Positions 12,203 through 23,960 of a DNA stretch of 64,000 nt are shown piece by piece. The DNA is taken from positions 315,900,018 through 315,964,017 of the forward strand of contig OX352772.1 in the NCBI GenBank assembly GCA_947095535.1. The letters are read 5' to 3'. The DNA is from Poecilobothrus nobilitatus. Taxonomy: Eukaryota; Arthropoda; Insecta; Diptera; Dolichopodidae. Both the position numbers and the translations under genes were made by a program. Position 1 is the stretch's first letter. Each line of letters opens with the position of its first letter. Below the pieces are notes generated by a model. The model saw only the letters and a program-made list of their open reading frames with translations. It did not search any database and was not told the origin of the DNA.

Positions 12203-12640
12203 TAGCACATTTTGAAAACTTTTTGAAAAAATGTGCTTATTAGTTTCACTTTGTCCTCCGTCTGGGTGTTTACAAAACTTCTACACCATTTGGAATAAAG
12301 CAATGAAATCTTAGGTACGGATAGGCATCGCCAAAAAACTAATTTTATGGAACAACTTTTTTCTGCAGACGCACGAGGTACGAAGCCTCCCAAAATTGGA
12401 AAAAGTCCTATCTTTAAAATATTATTAAATTATATTTTCAAACCTTATCTTTAAATTGTGTTAAATTATATTTTCAATCTGGAAACGCCAAACGATAGCT
12501 AGTTTTATAAACTTTATAAATATAAATAAAATGCGGTACCGTTATGTGAAACTCAATTTATGCAAAAAATTGGACCCGTTCAATCTTTCAAATGGTTTAA
12601 CTAAATTTTTGAACGGTAAATTAAAACGGCTGTATTAATA
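12203..12640 (+). repeat. Family A repeat, partial copy
   Basis: Opens with the family's left motif 'TAGCACATTTTGAAAAC', then 'TGTGCTTATTAGTTTCACT', 'TTTACAAAACTTCTACACC' and later 'CCGTTATGTGAAACTC'. It aligns with the start of the next copy 500 bp downstream. The minus-strand frame 12202-12393 is antisense to it. No transposase-like protein is visible. Confidence 0.7.
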
Positions 12641-12709
12641 ATTTTTCTTAATAATAAAGAGTTGCCTTATAGGTAATTGACGAAAGTTTGCTTTGATTTC
12701 TCTCAATTT

Positions 12710-14030
12710 TTAGCACATTTCCAAAAAAATTTTGAAAAAATATGCTTATTAGTTTCACTCTGTCCGTGCGTCCGTCCGTCCGTCCGTCTGTTTACAAAAC
12801 TTCTACACCGTTAAAGATAGAGAAAAAAAATTTTAACCATAGGTAGGTCTCATAAAAAAAATAATTTTGTGGAACAACTTTTTCATGTAGCCCCCCCCAT
12901 TACGGAGCTACACCCCCTCAAACTTTGAAAAAGTCCTATTTTTAAATGCATATATCTTATGTTCCGCTCAAGATTTTTTCAATCTGAAAACGGCATTCGA
13001 CAGGTATTTCTTTTATCTTTGTAAATTAATATCAAAATTATACAATTTTTTTAAATTTAGTATTTAAATTTACCGTTATGTGAGAACCAAATTTTGCATG
13101 ATTTTTCTACTTTCATAACTCCGGCACGCTTCTAGATACAAGCTTGAAATTTTGAGGCAAGAAAGAACTTTTAGAATTAGTATAAGTTTGCTCAGAAAAT
13201 TTGTTTGGACCACCCCCTGTTTATGAGCTATTAGGGCTTAAAAATTGAAAATTTGCTATTTTTAAACACCTGTAACTTAGGAACCTGCACACATTTTACT
13301 TCTGCAAGATGTAAAAATTAAAGCTACAATAATATATTTTTACGTGTGTGAAAGGTTTATTTTAATTGTAAAGGGTTCCAAAGTTGCAGCTCTTCAAAAT
13401 TGTAAAAAAGCCCCATTTTCAGATGTATATATCTCGGGCTCTGCGTAATAGTTTTGCAATCTAAAACCGGCAGAAGATCGAAAATTTTATTATCTATATA
13501 AAACAATATCAAAATTATGTAATATTATGTAATTTACGATTTAAATTTACCGTTATGTGAAAACCACATTTTGCATGAAATTTCTTTTTTCATAACTCCG
13601 GCACCCCTTTAGATAGGGACCTGAAATTTTGAGACAAGAAAGAACTTTTAGAATTAGTATAAGTTTCCTCAGAAAATTTTTTGGTAACGCCCCCTCTTTA
13701 AGAGTTATTACGCCTCAAAAATTGAAAATATGCTATTTTTAGACACCTGTAACTTAGGCACCTGTAAAAACTTTTCTTCGGCAAGACATAAAAATTAAAG
13801 CTTCAATAATATATTTTTACGTGTGTTAACAGCTTTTCTTAGTTATATAGGATTCCGAACTTACGGCCCCTCAAAATTTCAAAAATGTCCTATTTTCACA
13901 TTTTTTCTTATTACATGAAATTTTCAAATTTTTGTGTAAGTCACAATTCTAAATAATTTGTATTGAGTTTTGGAAATGTGCGCTTTTAAAAACCGTTGGT
14001 TTACATTCTACCTTGTTTCTTATTGTTTTC
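12710..14030 (+). repeat. Family A repeat, longest copy, with 477-bp internal tandem units
   Basis: Begins 'TAGCACATTTCC' and 'TGTGCTTATTAGTTTCACT', with an expanded 'GTCCGTCCGTCCGTCCGTC' near 12770-12788. Ends near 'GGAAATGTGCGCTTTTAAAA' (about 13972). The ends GCACATTT/AAATGTGC are inverted, suggesting short terminal inverted repeats. Internally, 'TACCGTTATGTGARAACC' recurs at 13071 and 13548 and 'CATAACTCCGGCAC' at 13114 and 13591, both 477 bp apart. A third partial unit boundary lies at about 13858. No protein is encoded. Probably a non-autonomous DNA element, but the class is unproven. Confidence 0.75.
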
Positions 14031-16284
14031 ATTATTATTCATAATTTGTATTAATAAAATACGTAATTTATATTATTATAAATTTATTTTTAAATACATA
14101 TATCTACTCTTTACTCTAGGCTTATTATGGAATATTTTTTAATTTTGAAAATGTGCTTTTTTGAAAATACTTATTTTTTTTTCATTACTTGTTTATTTTA
14201 AGTTTTCAACCAAATTCAATCCAATTTGGGAAAAAAGCTAAATTTTATTGATTTAATTTAGTATTATATAAAATGTCACTAACTTTTCCATACACCATTT
14301 GGATAGATTCATTAGAGTTTTAATTAGTGGATATTCGGCGTTTTGAAGTTTTACGATCTTAATAATTTCTTAGTGATATTTTATAATATTTTTTTGGTTT
14401 GTTTAAATGGTTTTTAAATTGTCAGTATTATCAGTCAGTATAAATCGTTTTCTTTACCAATGGTGCCCAGTTGGATTTTTATCTAAATAAATTTTTATTT
14501 AATATCTGTGTGACACTATAGGCCGAATGAACAATGTGACAGTTTTTCTCCGGTTAAAAATACTGTTAAGCTTTTTTTAATCTGTCAAAATGGAGATCTT
14601 CTGTCACCTTAAATGCTGGTTTTCACTTTTCATGAGACATTTCGTGGATATTATCGCAATTTTAGAAAGAAAATAAAATATAGTTTACTATACCAATGGG
14701 AACGATAGAGAAAAAATATATACACAGAAATTTCATTAATAAAATGCTTCTCTAAAGAATTAATAGACGATATTCAGCTAATTTATGGACGATATTTAGC
14801 AAAATAACAAATTGTTGGACGATATTTTTATAGAGTATTCTATTTTACACACACATGTCATTTTTGTATCTTCTGCCTTGTATGCTCTAACATTTTCGTG
14901 GATATTTTTTTGGGTGAATCCATTTTCTCTTATTTATATTAATTCTGTTCATCATTACAATACTTTTATTAGTGAACGAGGATGAAAAAATTTAATAAAA
15001 TAATACTTGTATAATTTATTCTGCTTATTCTGTAATAATTTAAAAAAATATTCATATATATATATATAGTATACAGTCAATGCAAGTCTGGTAATCATTC
15101 GATACGCTTGAGTAATTAAATGATTCTAAGAGTAAGATTAACAATAAAATCTATTGGTGCACTTAAAATACGATGCAGCTTCTTTAATTTCAATTTTTTT
15201 TTTCATTTTGAGATTGAACTAGAATTTAATGGAATATTGTTATAGTCATATGTAAGTATGTTTGTATGAAAGTATATCGCAGTTTGCTAAACTAAAATAC
15301 TAAATTACAATTCATTCACTTTTCTGTTTTACATTTATGCATATTCTTAAGACTTCTTGGTTTGTTGGTTAGATTAGGCTTACCAACAAGGTATTTGTAA
15401 CGTTTTTGTTTTTTCAATATATTTTTTTTTTTAGTCCAAGAATGGACATGGATGACATACTTTTTTATTTGATGTATAGATACATTTTATTATACTCTTA
15501 TATTATTGTTTATATGATGGTTATACCATTACTATAATTTATACGTATGAGTAGTTTTAGGTGGATTTTGAGTTGGTTTTTTTTTTCTTTTTTTTAGAAT
15601 AAGGTTCTATATTAAATGTCCTTGTTATTTACTATGTATTTTTGTTTGTTTATTATAATTAAGTTTTTTTTTTTTTTTTAACATAAATTGTACATTTTGT
15701 AAAAAAATACGTATGAACTGATTTATGTATGATTAAAAGTGGGTCATTTAAAAAAAAAAAAATACATAAAAGATTAAAGGTTACCTATTGTCCAATAACA
15801 AGTAATTGTTTAATATGGGAATATTGTTTATAGGTTTTGTTTGATTCTATTATAGACTCACATAATATCTATATTAATTCTCAATTCTATTAAGTAAAAA
15901 TTTAGCATGACTAAAAATTAAATAATTAAAAATAAAATGACATTTTTTTTTTTTTTCTAAATTATAATAAAAGTTTTAATTCTATGAATTGAATGTTCAT
16001 TTATTCTTTTTAAAGGTCAACCATTGATATTAAGATCAAAGCATTGGTGTGGTAATAATAATTGATTTTCATATTCCTATGTTATTAGGTACATCAATTT
16101 CAACGAAATATTCTATAAATTAAAGTACTTAGAAAAGATGAATAAATGTTAAATTTAGGTAAGTAATTTTATACTATATCATCTTTTTCGTGAACAGCTT
16201 TGGAGAGATTTATGAATGGTTTTTCCTTTATAAATTGAAGAAAATACTTTTGTTTTCAAACAACTCCGGCGAACAATTCTATTT
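14031..16284. other. A/T-rich spacer, no gene seen
   Basis: Spacer with poly(T)/poly(A) runs and (TA)n near 15055-15068. 'GACGATATT' recurs at 14766, 14788 and 14818 and related 'GGATATT' phrases lie around it, too irregular to call an array. Nothing coding seen. Confidence 0.55.
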
Positions 16285-16690
16285 TTATACCCTACACCTA
16301 AAGTATAGAGTAAATTAACTTTTGTATTCTGTTTGTAACCACCTAAAGGAAGCAAATTAGATATGGATATCTATATAAATACTTATATATATTCTAAATC
16401 AGTATCACCTCCTGAGTCGATTTAACGATGTCTGTCCGTATCCGTCCATTCGTACGATAATTTAAAAACTATTAAAGCTATCTTGATGAAATTTATATAG
16501 TATGTTATTAATTAGAAAAGAAAGGCCGAAATTACAACTGGGAAAAATTGGTCCATGAGTTCGGATTTTGGAAGTTTCCAAATGAGTCCATGAGCAAATG
16601 AGCATATCTCCAAAACCAATAAAGATAAAGCCGAACAAAGATAAAGCCTTAAGGGTGTTCTGTGAGTCGGTTGCATCGACTTATTGTTAC
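16285..16690 (+). repeat. Family D interspersed repeat (fly-style)
   Basis: The layout is 'TATACCCTACACC', 'TCTGTTTGTAACCACC', 'TGAGTCGATTTAACGATG' and 'TCTGTCCGTATCCGTCC', then 'AAACTATTAAAGCTATCTTG'. This order of motifs is familiar from repeats in higher-fly genomes. A short duplication 'AACAAAGATAAAGCC' sits at 16620-16650. No protein coding. The match is by motif order only, so the family name is left open. Confidence 0.55.
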
Positions 16691-17035
16691 ATTTACTTGT
16701 TTTAAGATTCTAAAGATATTATAATAAAAAAAGGTAAGAATTTCTTGAAAGATAATTTCTGAATCTGTAATATAATAAATAAATCATTCCTTCCGAACTT
16801 TACACAAAATTCATTAAAATATTGGGAAGAGCGTTGAAATACATTGAAATTATTTGAACTTAATATATTAGCTATTTATTGGAGTTACTGATAATGCACC
16901 TTCAATTAATGTTTTATTGAATATATATCGTATATGTATATGTAGCGAAGAAGTGACAATAAAAATTTTTTATTTGAACTTCTTCCTTTCAAGAGAAAAA
17001 AAGTAACATTATAATAACAGTAAGACTATATGACC

Positions 17036-17366
17036 TTGACTTTGTAGCAAATTGTAATAATAATAATTAATACTAATAATAATAGCTCCTGTGGTGACAA
17101 AGAAGTTGCCTTCAATTATTACATCATGCAGGAAAGTGTTATATACATGTTGCAACTGTTAATAAATTCGACTCCGACAGTGAAATAGCAATAATAATAG
17201 ACGTATTAATTGTTTTCTTATAGTGGCAATCTCAAATTCAATGTTTCTGTGTCCTTCTCATATCCTATCCCTATTCTCTAACTAATTTACGGAATAAGAA
17301 TCTAATACTACTAATGTGATATTTTTATGTCTTTGTAAGATTCCTACGTCCCTTAGGGGAAAAAAG
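17036..17366 (+). repeat. Family B repeat, copy 1
   Basis: Starts with 'TTTGTAGCAAATTG' and a (TAA)n-rich stretch. It then has 'CTCCTGTGGTGACA', 'TACATCATGCAGGAAAG' and 'CTCAAATTCAATGTTTC', and ends 'CCCTTAGGGGAAAAAAG'. It aligns with copies at 23.36, 44.75, 45.64 and 62.15 kb. Untranslated; possibly the 3' end of a non-LTR element (A-rich end, TAA repeats), but this is inference. Confidence 0.65.
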
Positions 17367-18925
17367 TATGTAATTACATATATTCTTTATAGAGCCAATC
17401 ATAATAACTTTGGAGAGTTCTTAATATTTCGGGGATTTTGATTAAGGACGGTAATAAAAGTTGTATTGCAAAGTTATCAATTTCTTTTTTGCATTATGTG
17501 GCTGATTCATTTCAGTAAAATGGAAACGAATTTGGAATTATTAAAGCTAATTTAAAAGTTTTTACTACTCCTCAATTTCAGATGACTACGTGACAAAATT
17601 CACAAAACAAATCCTAAAGAAATTTTTTAATTTTTAACTCATTTTTTTTTTTTTTTACTATTTATCATCAATTTAATTTTCAACTCTCATTCATTTATAC
17701 TTAAACCGGAAAATATAAAAAAAATGAACTTAAAATTAAATTTTTCTATAAAATAATTCATTACATTAAAAAAAAAACATCAAAAGCCTCTAATTAATTT
17801 ATAAATATTTTGAATAATGAAAAAAAGTTCCGGGAACATATTCTTAAAAACAAAAAAAAAAATAATTCAAAAGCGCAAAATGACAAATAAAATATAATTC
17901 GCATAAATATCAAATTATTCACCTTGTGATTATTGATTGAAAAAAAAAAAAAAATTATTTCGCATTGTTATTTTACGTAAATTTTTACCTGACTTCTTCT
18001 ATGTGTAGTATAGTGTAGTTTAGGTAGTGTGCGGTTATTGTACCAATTATGATTAATAAATCAAATTTATAGAAGAAAATAAAAATTTAAGATAAAAAAA
18101 AAGTGGATTTAAAAGTTGAGATCTAATGAAGCGGTAAAAGTGATTTATTAATAATTGAAAAAAAAAATAGATTTAATTGTTTTTATTTTTAATTTTCATC
18201 GAAAAAAAAAAATCAAATATAAATTTAATATTCTAAGAGAAAATCAATTCACTTTTTATATAATACACAGACTACAAAAAATCATTCTGTTTCATTTAAA
18301 GGCCATTATCTACAATGTGAACAATAATGATTCTATTAGCTTAAGTTTGAATTAAAAATGTTGCATTAGTTGTATTGTTTTAGTAGCCAGCAATTTCAAG
18401 TAATATACAATAAAGTCGTCTCAAATGCAATACCGTCTTATATTCCTAATTAATTTTTTGATTACTTATTAATTATATATAAGATTCTCAGCCCTTACCA
18501 TTTCTATCATCGACTTTGACAGTTCAATTAAACATTGTAGTATATAAAAAAGTTATACCAAAGGTTTTAAAGGAGAACATTTTGAATAAAAACTGTGACT
18601 GCTTTTGCATCAAAATTTGTTTTATTTGTTAGAATTTTTTTTTATACAAAAATATTGCCAAAAAAATAAAGAGATACTTTCGTTCATTGTAAGAAAACTC
18701 TATAATATAATAAAAAAAATCCGTAAGTTTAATTTTTGTACCGTACTTTAAAAAATTAATATACGTCAATCTAAGTGACATATATGTCCAAAAATATCGA
18801 TTTTTAAATTTTTGTCGCATGTAGCTTTTAAACAGGGAGTAGTGCAAAAATTTATTTTTGATGTGTACTTATTCTCAAAGTCTCCTCTAAAAATCTCAAG
18901 GTTTTGATTACAAGTATTCGGCAGA
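17367..18925. other. A/T-rich spacer, no gene seen
   Basis: Only simple sequence. Frames at 18155-18355 (plus) and 18629-18847 (minus) have a composition dictated by A/T content and no recognisable domain. Confidence 0.5.
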
Positions 18926-19090
18926 TATACAGAGGAAAAATTTCGGGGTATTGGTTTTATATAACGGTAAATTTAAATACTGAAGTGCAAAAAATTATAT
19001 AATTTTCCTTTCTTTATTTTAAAAAGTCTAGAAGTTTTGTAACAGACGGACAGAATAAAACTAATAAGTAATTGTGTTAAAAAAATAAAT
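18926..19090 (-). repeat. Family A fragment, minus strand
   Basis: Contains 'ATAACGGTAAATTTAAATA', 'AGTTTTGTAACAGACGGACAGA' and 'AAACTAATAAG', the reverse complement of family A's left part. Confidence 0.65.
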
Positions 19091-19271
19091 CAAACAAAAT
19101 ATTTATGATTCATGAATCCTCGATTCATATAAGAAGAACTCATTATAGTTGATTAAAAAATATAATATATAGTTATATGATCTTCTTTTTTAATTAGGTA
19201 TATTCTTTTTCTTCTTTTGATCTTTTGATTCTTTCTTCTCACAAAAAAAAATTTCATTTATCAATTGTTTT

Positions 19272-19329
19272 GTTCTATTCCGACTACTCGGTTTTCTCGG
19301 TTTCGTTCTATTCCGACTACTCGGTTTTA
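19272..19329. repeat. 33-bp duplicated motif
   Basis: 'GTTCTATTCCGACTACTCGG' at 19272 is repeated at 19305. The G+C-richer core is conspicuous in this background. Two copies only. Confidence 0.85.
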
Positions 19330-20890
19330 TCAGTAGACATAAACTTTAATATTTTAAATTGTCATATAAAACATAATAAAAATTATTAAAATGTTCTGTA
19401 AGATGAAAATTCAAATTAAAAATTAATAACGGCATCGTAATAGCGTGAATATTAGACTATGAAGTGAAACTGAAATATTAAGTTATATTTTGATTAAAAT
19501 GATTTAATTCAATTATATATACATATACCATATAATAATCTAAAAGCTAAATTTAATTGATTCGAACATTTAAAATCAATTTATTTTTTAAATATAAACT
19601 TAAATTTTTGCATTATAAAAAGGAAACATTTTGTCCTTATAACTAAACCACTTCATTAAAGTTAAATTTTTTTTTACATCACTTCACTATATTTGAAAAC
19701 TAATTAAAAATTTTATTTGATTCTGTTGAAGCGTAAAATTGTCGTTAATTACTAAAAAATAAAAAAGATTAAAAATATAGTAGATAGAATTACAAATAAA
19801 AAACAAAAAATTAATTTAAAAAAAAATAATGACAATAATCTGAAAACTGCTACAATCTATAATAATAATTCAAGATCATTGTCATTTCACTTGAATTGCC
19901 TCTATATACAAGTTTGCGTTCAAGTTCAACGTACATCAAGTTTTGGTTTTTTTCTTTTTTTGCTAACAGAAGGCGCATTTAATTCATAACGGTTAAATAC
20001 AAGATTTAGGGTTTATTAATATATGTATGTGTAACGTATCCGCGCTAGTGTGTCTAAAAAATATAGTTGCATGTTTTTTTTATTTAATTTTTTTTCGTCT
20101 TAAAACCATAAATTAATATTCTTAAAAAGTTGATCTGACTTATAAGCACTTAGGGCAGTGAAACGAATTGAATATATTGGTGTTATATATACCTATTTAA
20201 ACATTAAAAAATATGTTAACGTTATTTTTATAGGATTTACGCACCAAATTTTCTTCGTATTATTGTATGGGGCAATCATAATCTTGAAAATGCAATTTTA
20301 ATTCGATGAGGGATAATAATATAGAATTAATGAAAAAAAATATGAGTATAGAGAACATATTAAATAAATTGCTATTCTTTTTTTTTTTCTTTGTCGAATA
20401 ATATAATAAAGCTTGTCTATTGTTTATAGAGGGAGTCTGTATAACATGAGGTAATGTAAACTAAGAAATTGGGGGTATGATGAAAGATCAGAGCATGAAT
20501 ATAGTATGTATGAATGAACAATATGATGAATGAACAGAACATCAATGGAATAAACATAAATGGTATGTTGGGGAATATATTCTTAATGTAAGAATTGATT
20601 CCAATTAATTCGCTTTGAATTACAACGTTAGACCTTATTGTTTCCTATCACATGCGAAATTAATTACTTAAATTGCAAATGAATACAATATTCGATTTAT
20701 TTATATTTTGTTATAATTTTATAATTTGAGTTATAATTTATAAAAAAAATGTTTTGTTTATAATGGAATATTTGTTTCTTTATAAGGATAAAAGGATATA
20801 TATGTGAGTTATAAGGTATAAAATAAAATTGTTTGCTTACCATTTGATATTTGTTTTCCTATATGTCTATATTTTTCTATTATTATTATT
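19330..20890. other. A/T-rich spacer, no gene seen
   Basis: Nothing beyond A/T-rich sequence and poly(T). Confidence 0.55.
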
Positions 20891-20891
20891 A

Positions 20892-21012
20892 TTTTTTTTT
20901 TAATGCATTTCTCTGCCACAATGGACATAAATGTGGACAAGAAATTACACAGCCTTTCCTATTCGGCGTGGCTGTAAATGTCGTAAGGGGGAAGAACTCT
21001 TACGACGTGTGT
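20892..21012 (-). mobile_element. SINE family 1, head-truncated copy, minus strand
   Basis: Body and tail are well preserved: 'ATAAATGTGGACAAGAAATT', 'GGCGTGGCTGTAAATGTCGT', 'CTCTTACGACGTGTG'. The match stops before box B, so the tRNA-like head is missing. This is typical of 5' truncation or of later deletion beside the adjoining tandem repeats. Confidence 0.85.
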
Positions 21013-21074
21013 CTATAGTATGGTAAATGAACTATAGTATGATAAATAAACTTGAACTATAGTATGGTAAATGG
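21013..21074. repeat. Short imperfect tandem repeat
   Basis: 'CTATAGTATGRTAAAT' occurs at 21013, 21032 and 21057. It begins exactly where the truncated SINE ends, so expansion may have removed the SINE head. Confidence 0.7.
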
Positions 21075-21230
21075 TAGCTGAATCTAAAAAATTAAATTTT
21101 TTCTTAGATTAGAGACTGGTTCCCTCAAATTAGTATTGAGTATTGCACGTCTTTTTAAAAAGAGATTGTAGGTTCAATAATTTTTTATCGACTTTTTTGG
21201 CCGAAAAAAAAAATCATTAAATCAAAATCA

Positions 21231-21320
21231 CAGATTGTACACACAGAGTATGCTGTAGAAGTTGTATAATATAAACTCACAGATTGTATACTTATGCTGT
21301 AGAGATTGTATGATATAGAG
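21231..21320. repeat. 49-bp imperfect tandem duplication
   Basis: 'CAGATTGTAC...TATGCTGTAGA' at 21231 is repeated from 21280 ('CAGATTGTATAC...TATGCTGTAGA'). Confidence 0.75.
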
Positions 21321-22650
21321 TGAGTAGGGCGATTAATTAATTTTAATTTAAAATCGCAAAACACTCAGACGAAATTGAACTTCAAATATCATAAAACCAG
21401 ATAAAACGTTAACTAAAATGCGAACATTAATCTTTTAAATGAAAAGTTAAAAATCAAAAGTTAGCCATCTGGTAGTGTGAAATAAATAAGATAGCCCAAA
21501 GTGGTGAAACAAGTTAGATTTTTTATAAAAATATGTTATAAGATTACTAATTATATGCGTTTTATGATACTGTTCTTGTATTTGCAACGGTTAATAAGTT
21601 GAAAAAAAAAAAAAATGAAATCAAAACTTGAATTCATACTTTCTGTTTTATTTTATTAAAGCTGTGGTATCAGGTGATTAAGTTATAAAAAAAAATTTTT
21701 TTTTTAGTTTTTCCTTATTTTACCTTCATGAAAATGCATTTTATTTATTAGTTCGCGATCTTACTTTAAAAAGAAAAACATTATGTACATACATGTGTAT
21801 CTACACATAGTACAGGTAAACGATATTTTTTATGTTTTAAAACATTAAATTTTTATTTGGCGTTTAATTATTTTATGCTAGTTTGAGGTTGTGCTTTTTA
21901 ATGTTTCATATCGATGGTTATGCAATATCAACATGAGTTTTTGTTATTTTTTTTGTTTTTGATTGAAATTAATTTTTTTTATACACTTAAAAGCATCGAT
22001 TCAGGGGTGCTTAAAAAAAAAAATTTTAATTTTGTTTTTTTTAATTAAAAGAAATTTAAATGATATATGTATTATATATGTATCTTTTGGTTTATTAAGT
22101 TCTAAATCGATGACTTTCATGCCTAGTTGTTTGTCATTGTAAGTACATTTTTAACATTGATAAGAATCATAAAACTATATAAAATTTATGAGTCATTAAG
22201 ATATGATAACCTTTAAAATAAAATTCAATTTAATGGTGATAAAATTTAAAAAAATTTTTATCTTAAAATTGTTATCAATTTACAAAATTAAAATATTTTG
22301 TTAAGTAATATTTGATTTGTGTATATGTATGTATGGATGTACATTTTTTTTCAGTTGTTCAACTCGTTCAAAGAATGTTAAGTGTTACAATTATTAAAAG
22401 ATATCCATTTGGTATAATAAATACAATACTTAAGGCTTATTTTGATTGTGAAAGTTAAAAACTAGATCCTTGAAAATATTGTTAATAAATTTTAATTTTA
22501 ATTTTTTTTTTTTAATTTTATTTCAATAATATTAATTAATGGTGTAATTTTGAGTAAAAGAAAAAATTTTAACTGATTTTATTTTTCGTAAGTTAAAAAT
22601 ACTCTTAAAGGTTAATTTTCTTTGAAGATTAAGTCCTATGTTGTTGATTA
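21321..22650. other. A/T-rich spacer, no gene seen
   Basis: Nothing recognised. A run ending in 'TTTTTTTTCAG' near 22345-22355 resembles a splice acceptor, but the following frame stops after eight codons. Confidence 0.5.
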
Positions 22651-22654
22651 TTTT

Positions 22655-22970
22655 TTAGCATATTTTGAAGAAAAAGAAAAATTTATTAATTTTACTATAT
22701 CTGTTCGTTCATTTTTTTATGAAAACTGAGAAAATTGTTTGAGAAAAACGAATGTAATTTTCACCATAGAGATATATATACGAGTACGTTTTTATATAGT
22801 CTCAAAAGTTACAAGCCTCTATCCACCTACAGCTCAATATTCAAATGCTTATAACTTATAAGTTCTTCTAAATATTTTTTTGTAATTAAATACAATAGTA
22901 TTACATATAAATAATTTTGGAAAATTGGAACATTCAAAAAATAGTAAAATTTTCACAAAAGTGAAATGCC
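22655..22970 (+). repeat. Family A, degenerate copy
   Basis: 'TTAGCATATTTTGAAG', then 'TTTTACTATATCTGTTCGTTC' and 'TTTCACCATAG' correspond in order to family A's left third. Heavily diverged. Confidence 0.45.
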
Positions 22971-23094
22971 TTATTTATTATAATTTTATATGTGATATTT
23001 AAATTTTTATTATATTTAATTAGTGCTTCAATATAAAAAAATTTTTATTAAAAAAGAAATCCTACTAAAAATTTATGACGTCGTCAACCTTGAA

Positions 23095-23330
23095 GGGGTT
23101 TTTAAGCAGTTAATTTTACACTTTATCCAGTTTCGTAACACCTGGGACCTATCTTAACATTGTCATTCATCAGCCACGTGCAAATTTTAGTTCGTGTTTC
23201 TTATTTGCTACCCAGCACACCGTTTCATACATTAGCGCTGATCTGACAGTAGTCTTATAGATTTAGCCTTTCAGTTTAACCGAAAATTTCATGTCTTATA
23301 GGACGCCTGCTATTGATCTCCTAGATAGCT
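23095..23330 (-). pseudogene. RTE-like non-LTR retrotransposon, C-terminal fragment
   Basis: The minus strand reads IAGVL*DMKFSVKLKG*IYK, then TTVRSALMYETVCWVANKKH and ELK. This is the stretch downstream of the reverse transcriptase fingers/palm in RTE-like elements (the family pattern is GVLCD...KLKGK.YKT.VRPAM.YG.ECW...K). At least two in-frame stops replace conserved Cys and Lys positions. The frame is lost just after KKHELK, although a diverged 'RLDKVKN'-like remainder can be followed to about 23100. The fragment covers only about 75 codons of a protein of roughly a thousand residues. It abuts a family B repeat. Identification is by recalled family pattern, not by search. Confidence 0.7.
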
Positions 23331-23362
23331 AACATTAAATTGACTTGTAATGATCACTTATG

Positions 23363-23718
23363 GTCCTGACTCTGTAGTAAATAAAAATAATATTAATAAT
23401 TGAAACTAACAATAATAACTGCTGCAACGACAGTGGAGTGGTTAATTATTACCTTTATCATCACTTATAGCTTAATAGTAACAATAATAGGCGGATTCAT
23501 TGTTCCCTTATAGCCCCATTCTCAATTTAATGTTTTTAGATCATTGTCCTATTCTCTCCTACCCCTACGCCCTAGCCAATAGACTACGTTAGCAATTAGG
23601 AGTTTCATCCCATTTTAATTGGCTAAAGTGAGAGGTGTGTTGAGTTATAGTAAGAATCTGACAACTACCAACGGGGTATTCTTGGTACATTTGGGAAATT
23701 TCCATCTCCCTTAAAAAA
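23363..23718 (+). repeat. Family B repeat, copy 2
   Basis: Contains 'GACTCTGTAGTAAATAA', 'CAACGACAGTGGAGTGG', 'CTACGTTAGCAATTAGGAG', 'TTTCATCCCATTTTAATTGG', 'AAGAATCTGACAACTACC' and 'GGGGTATTCTTGGT'. It aligns over nearly its whole length with the copy at 62.15 kb. Confidence 0.75.
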
Positions 23719-23779
23719 AGTTGCTAAAAGGTGTTTAAAAAAAACGTCATCATCTATTGTGAATTTGTAAAATTATGAT

Positions 23780-23960
23780 TTCAAAAAATGGTAAATTTAA
23801 GTATTAAATTTAAGCAAAACAGCCCATATGCCTTCCAGGTAAAGGGTTTCATACTACCACATAGTATTTATACTGGGCTGGTACTAAAAATAATAATAAT
23901 AATTAAGCAATACATGCTAACGAACGAACAAAGTAAAACTAATAAGCACATTTAAAAAAA
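23780..23960 (-). repeat. Family A fragment, minus strand
   Basis: 'ATGGTAAATTTAAGTATTAAA' is followed by 'AACGAACGAACAAAGTAAAA' and 'CTAATAAGCACATTT', the reverse complement of family A's left end. Confidence 0.6.
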
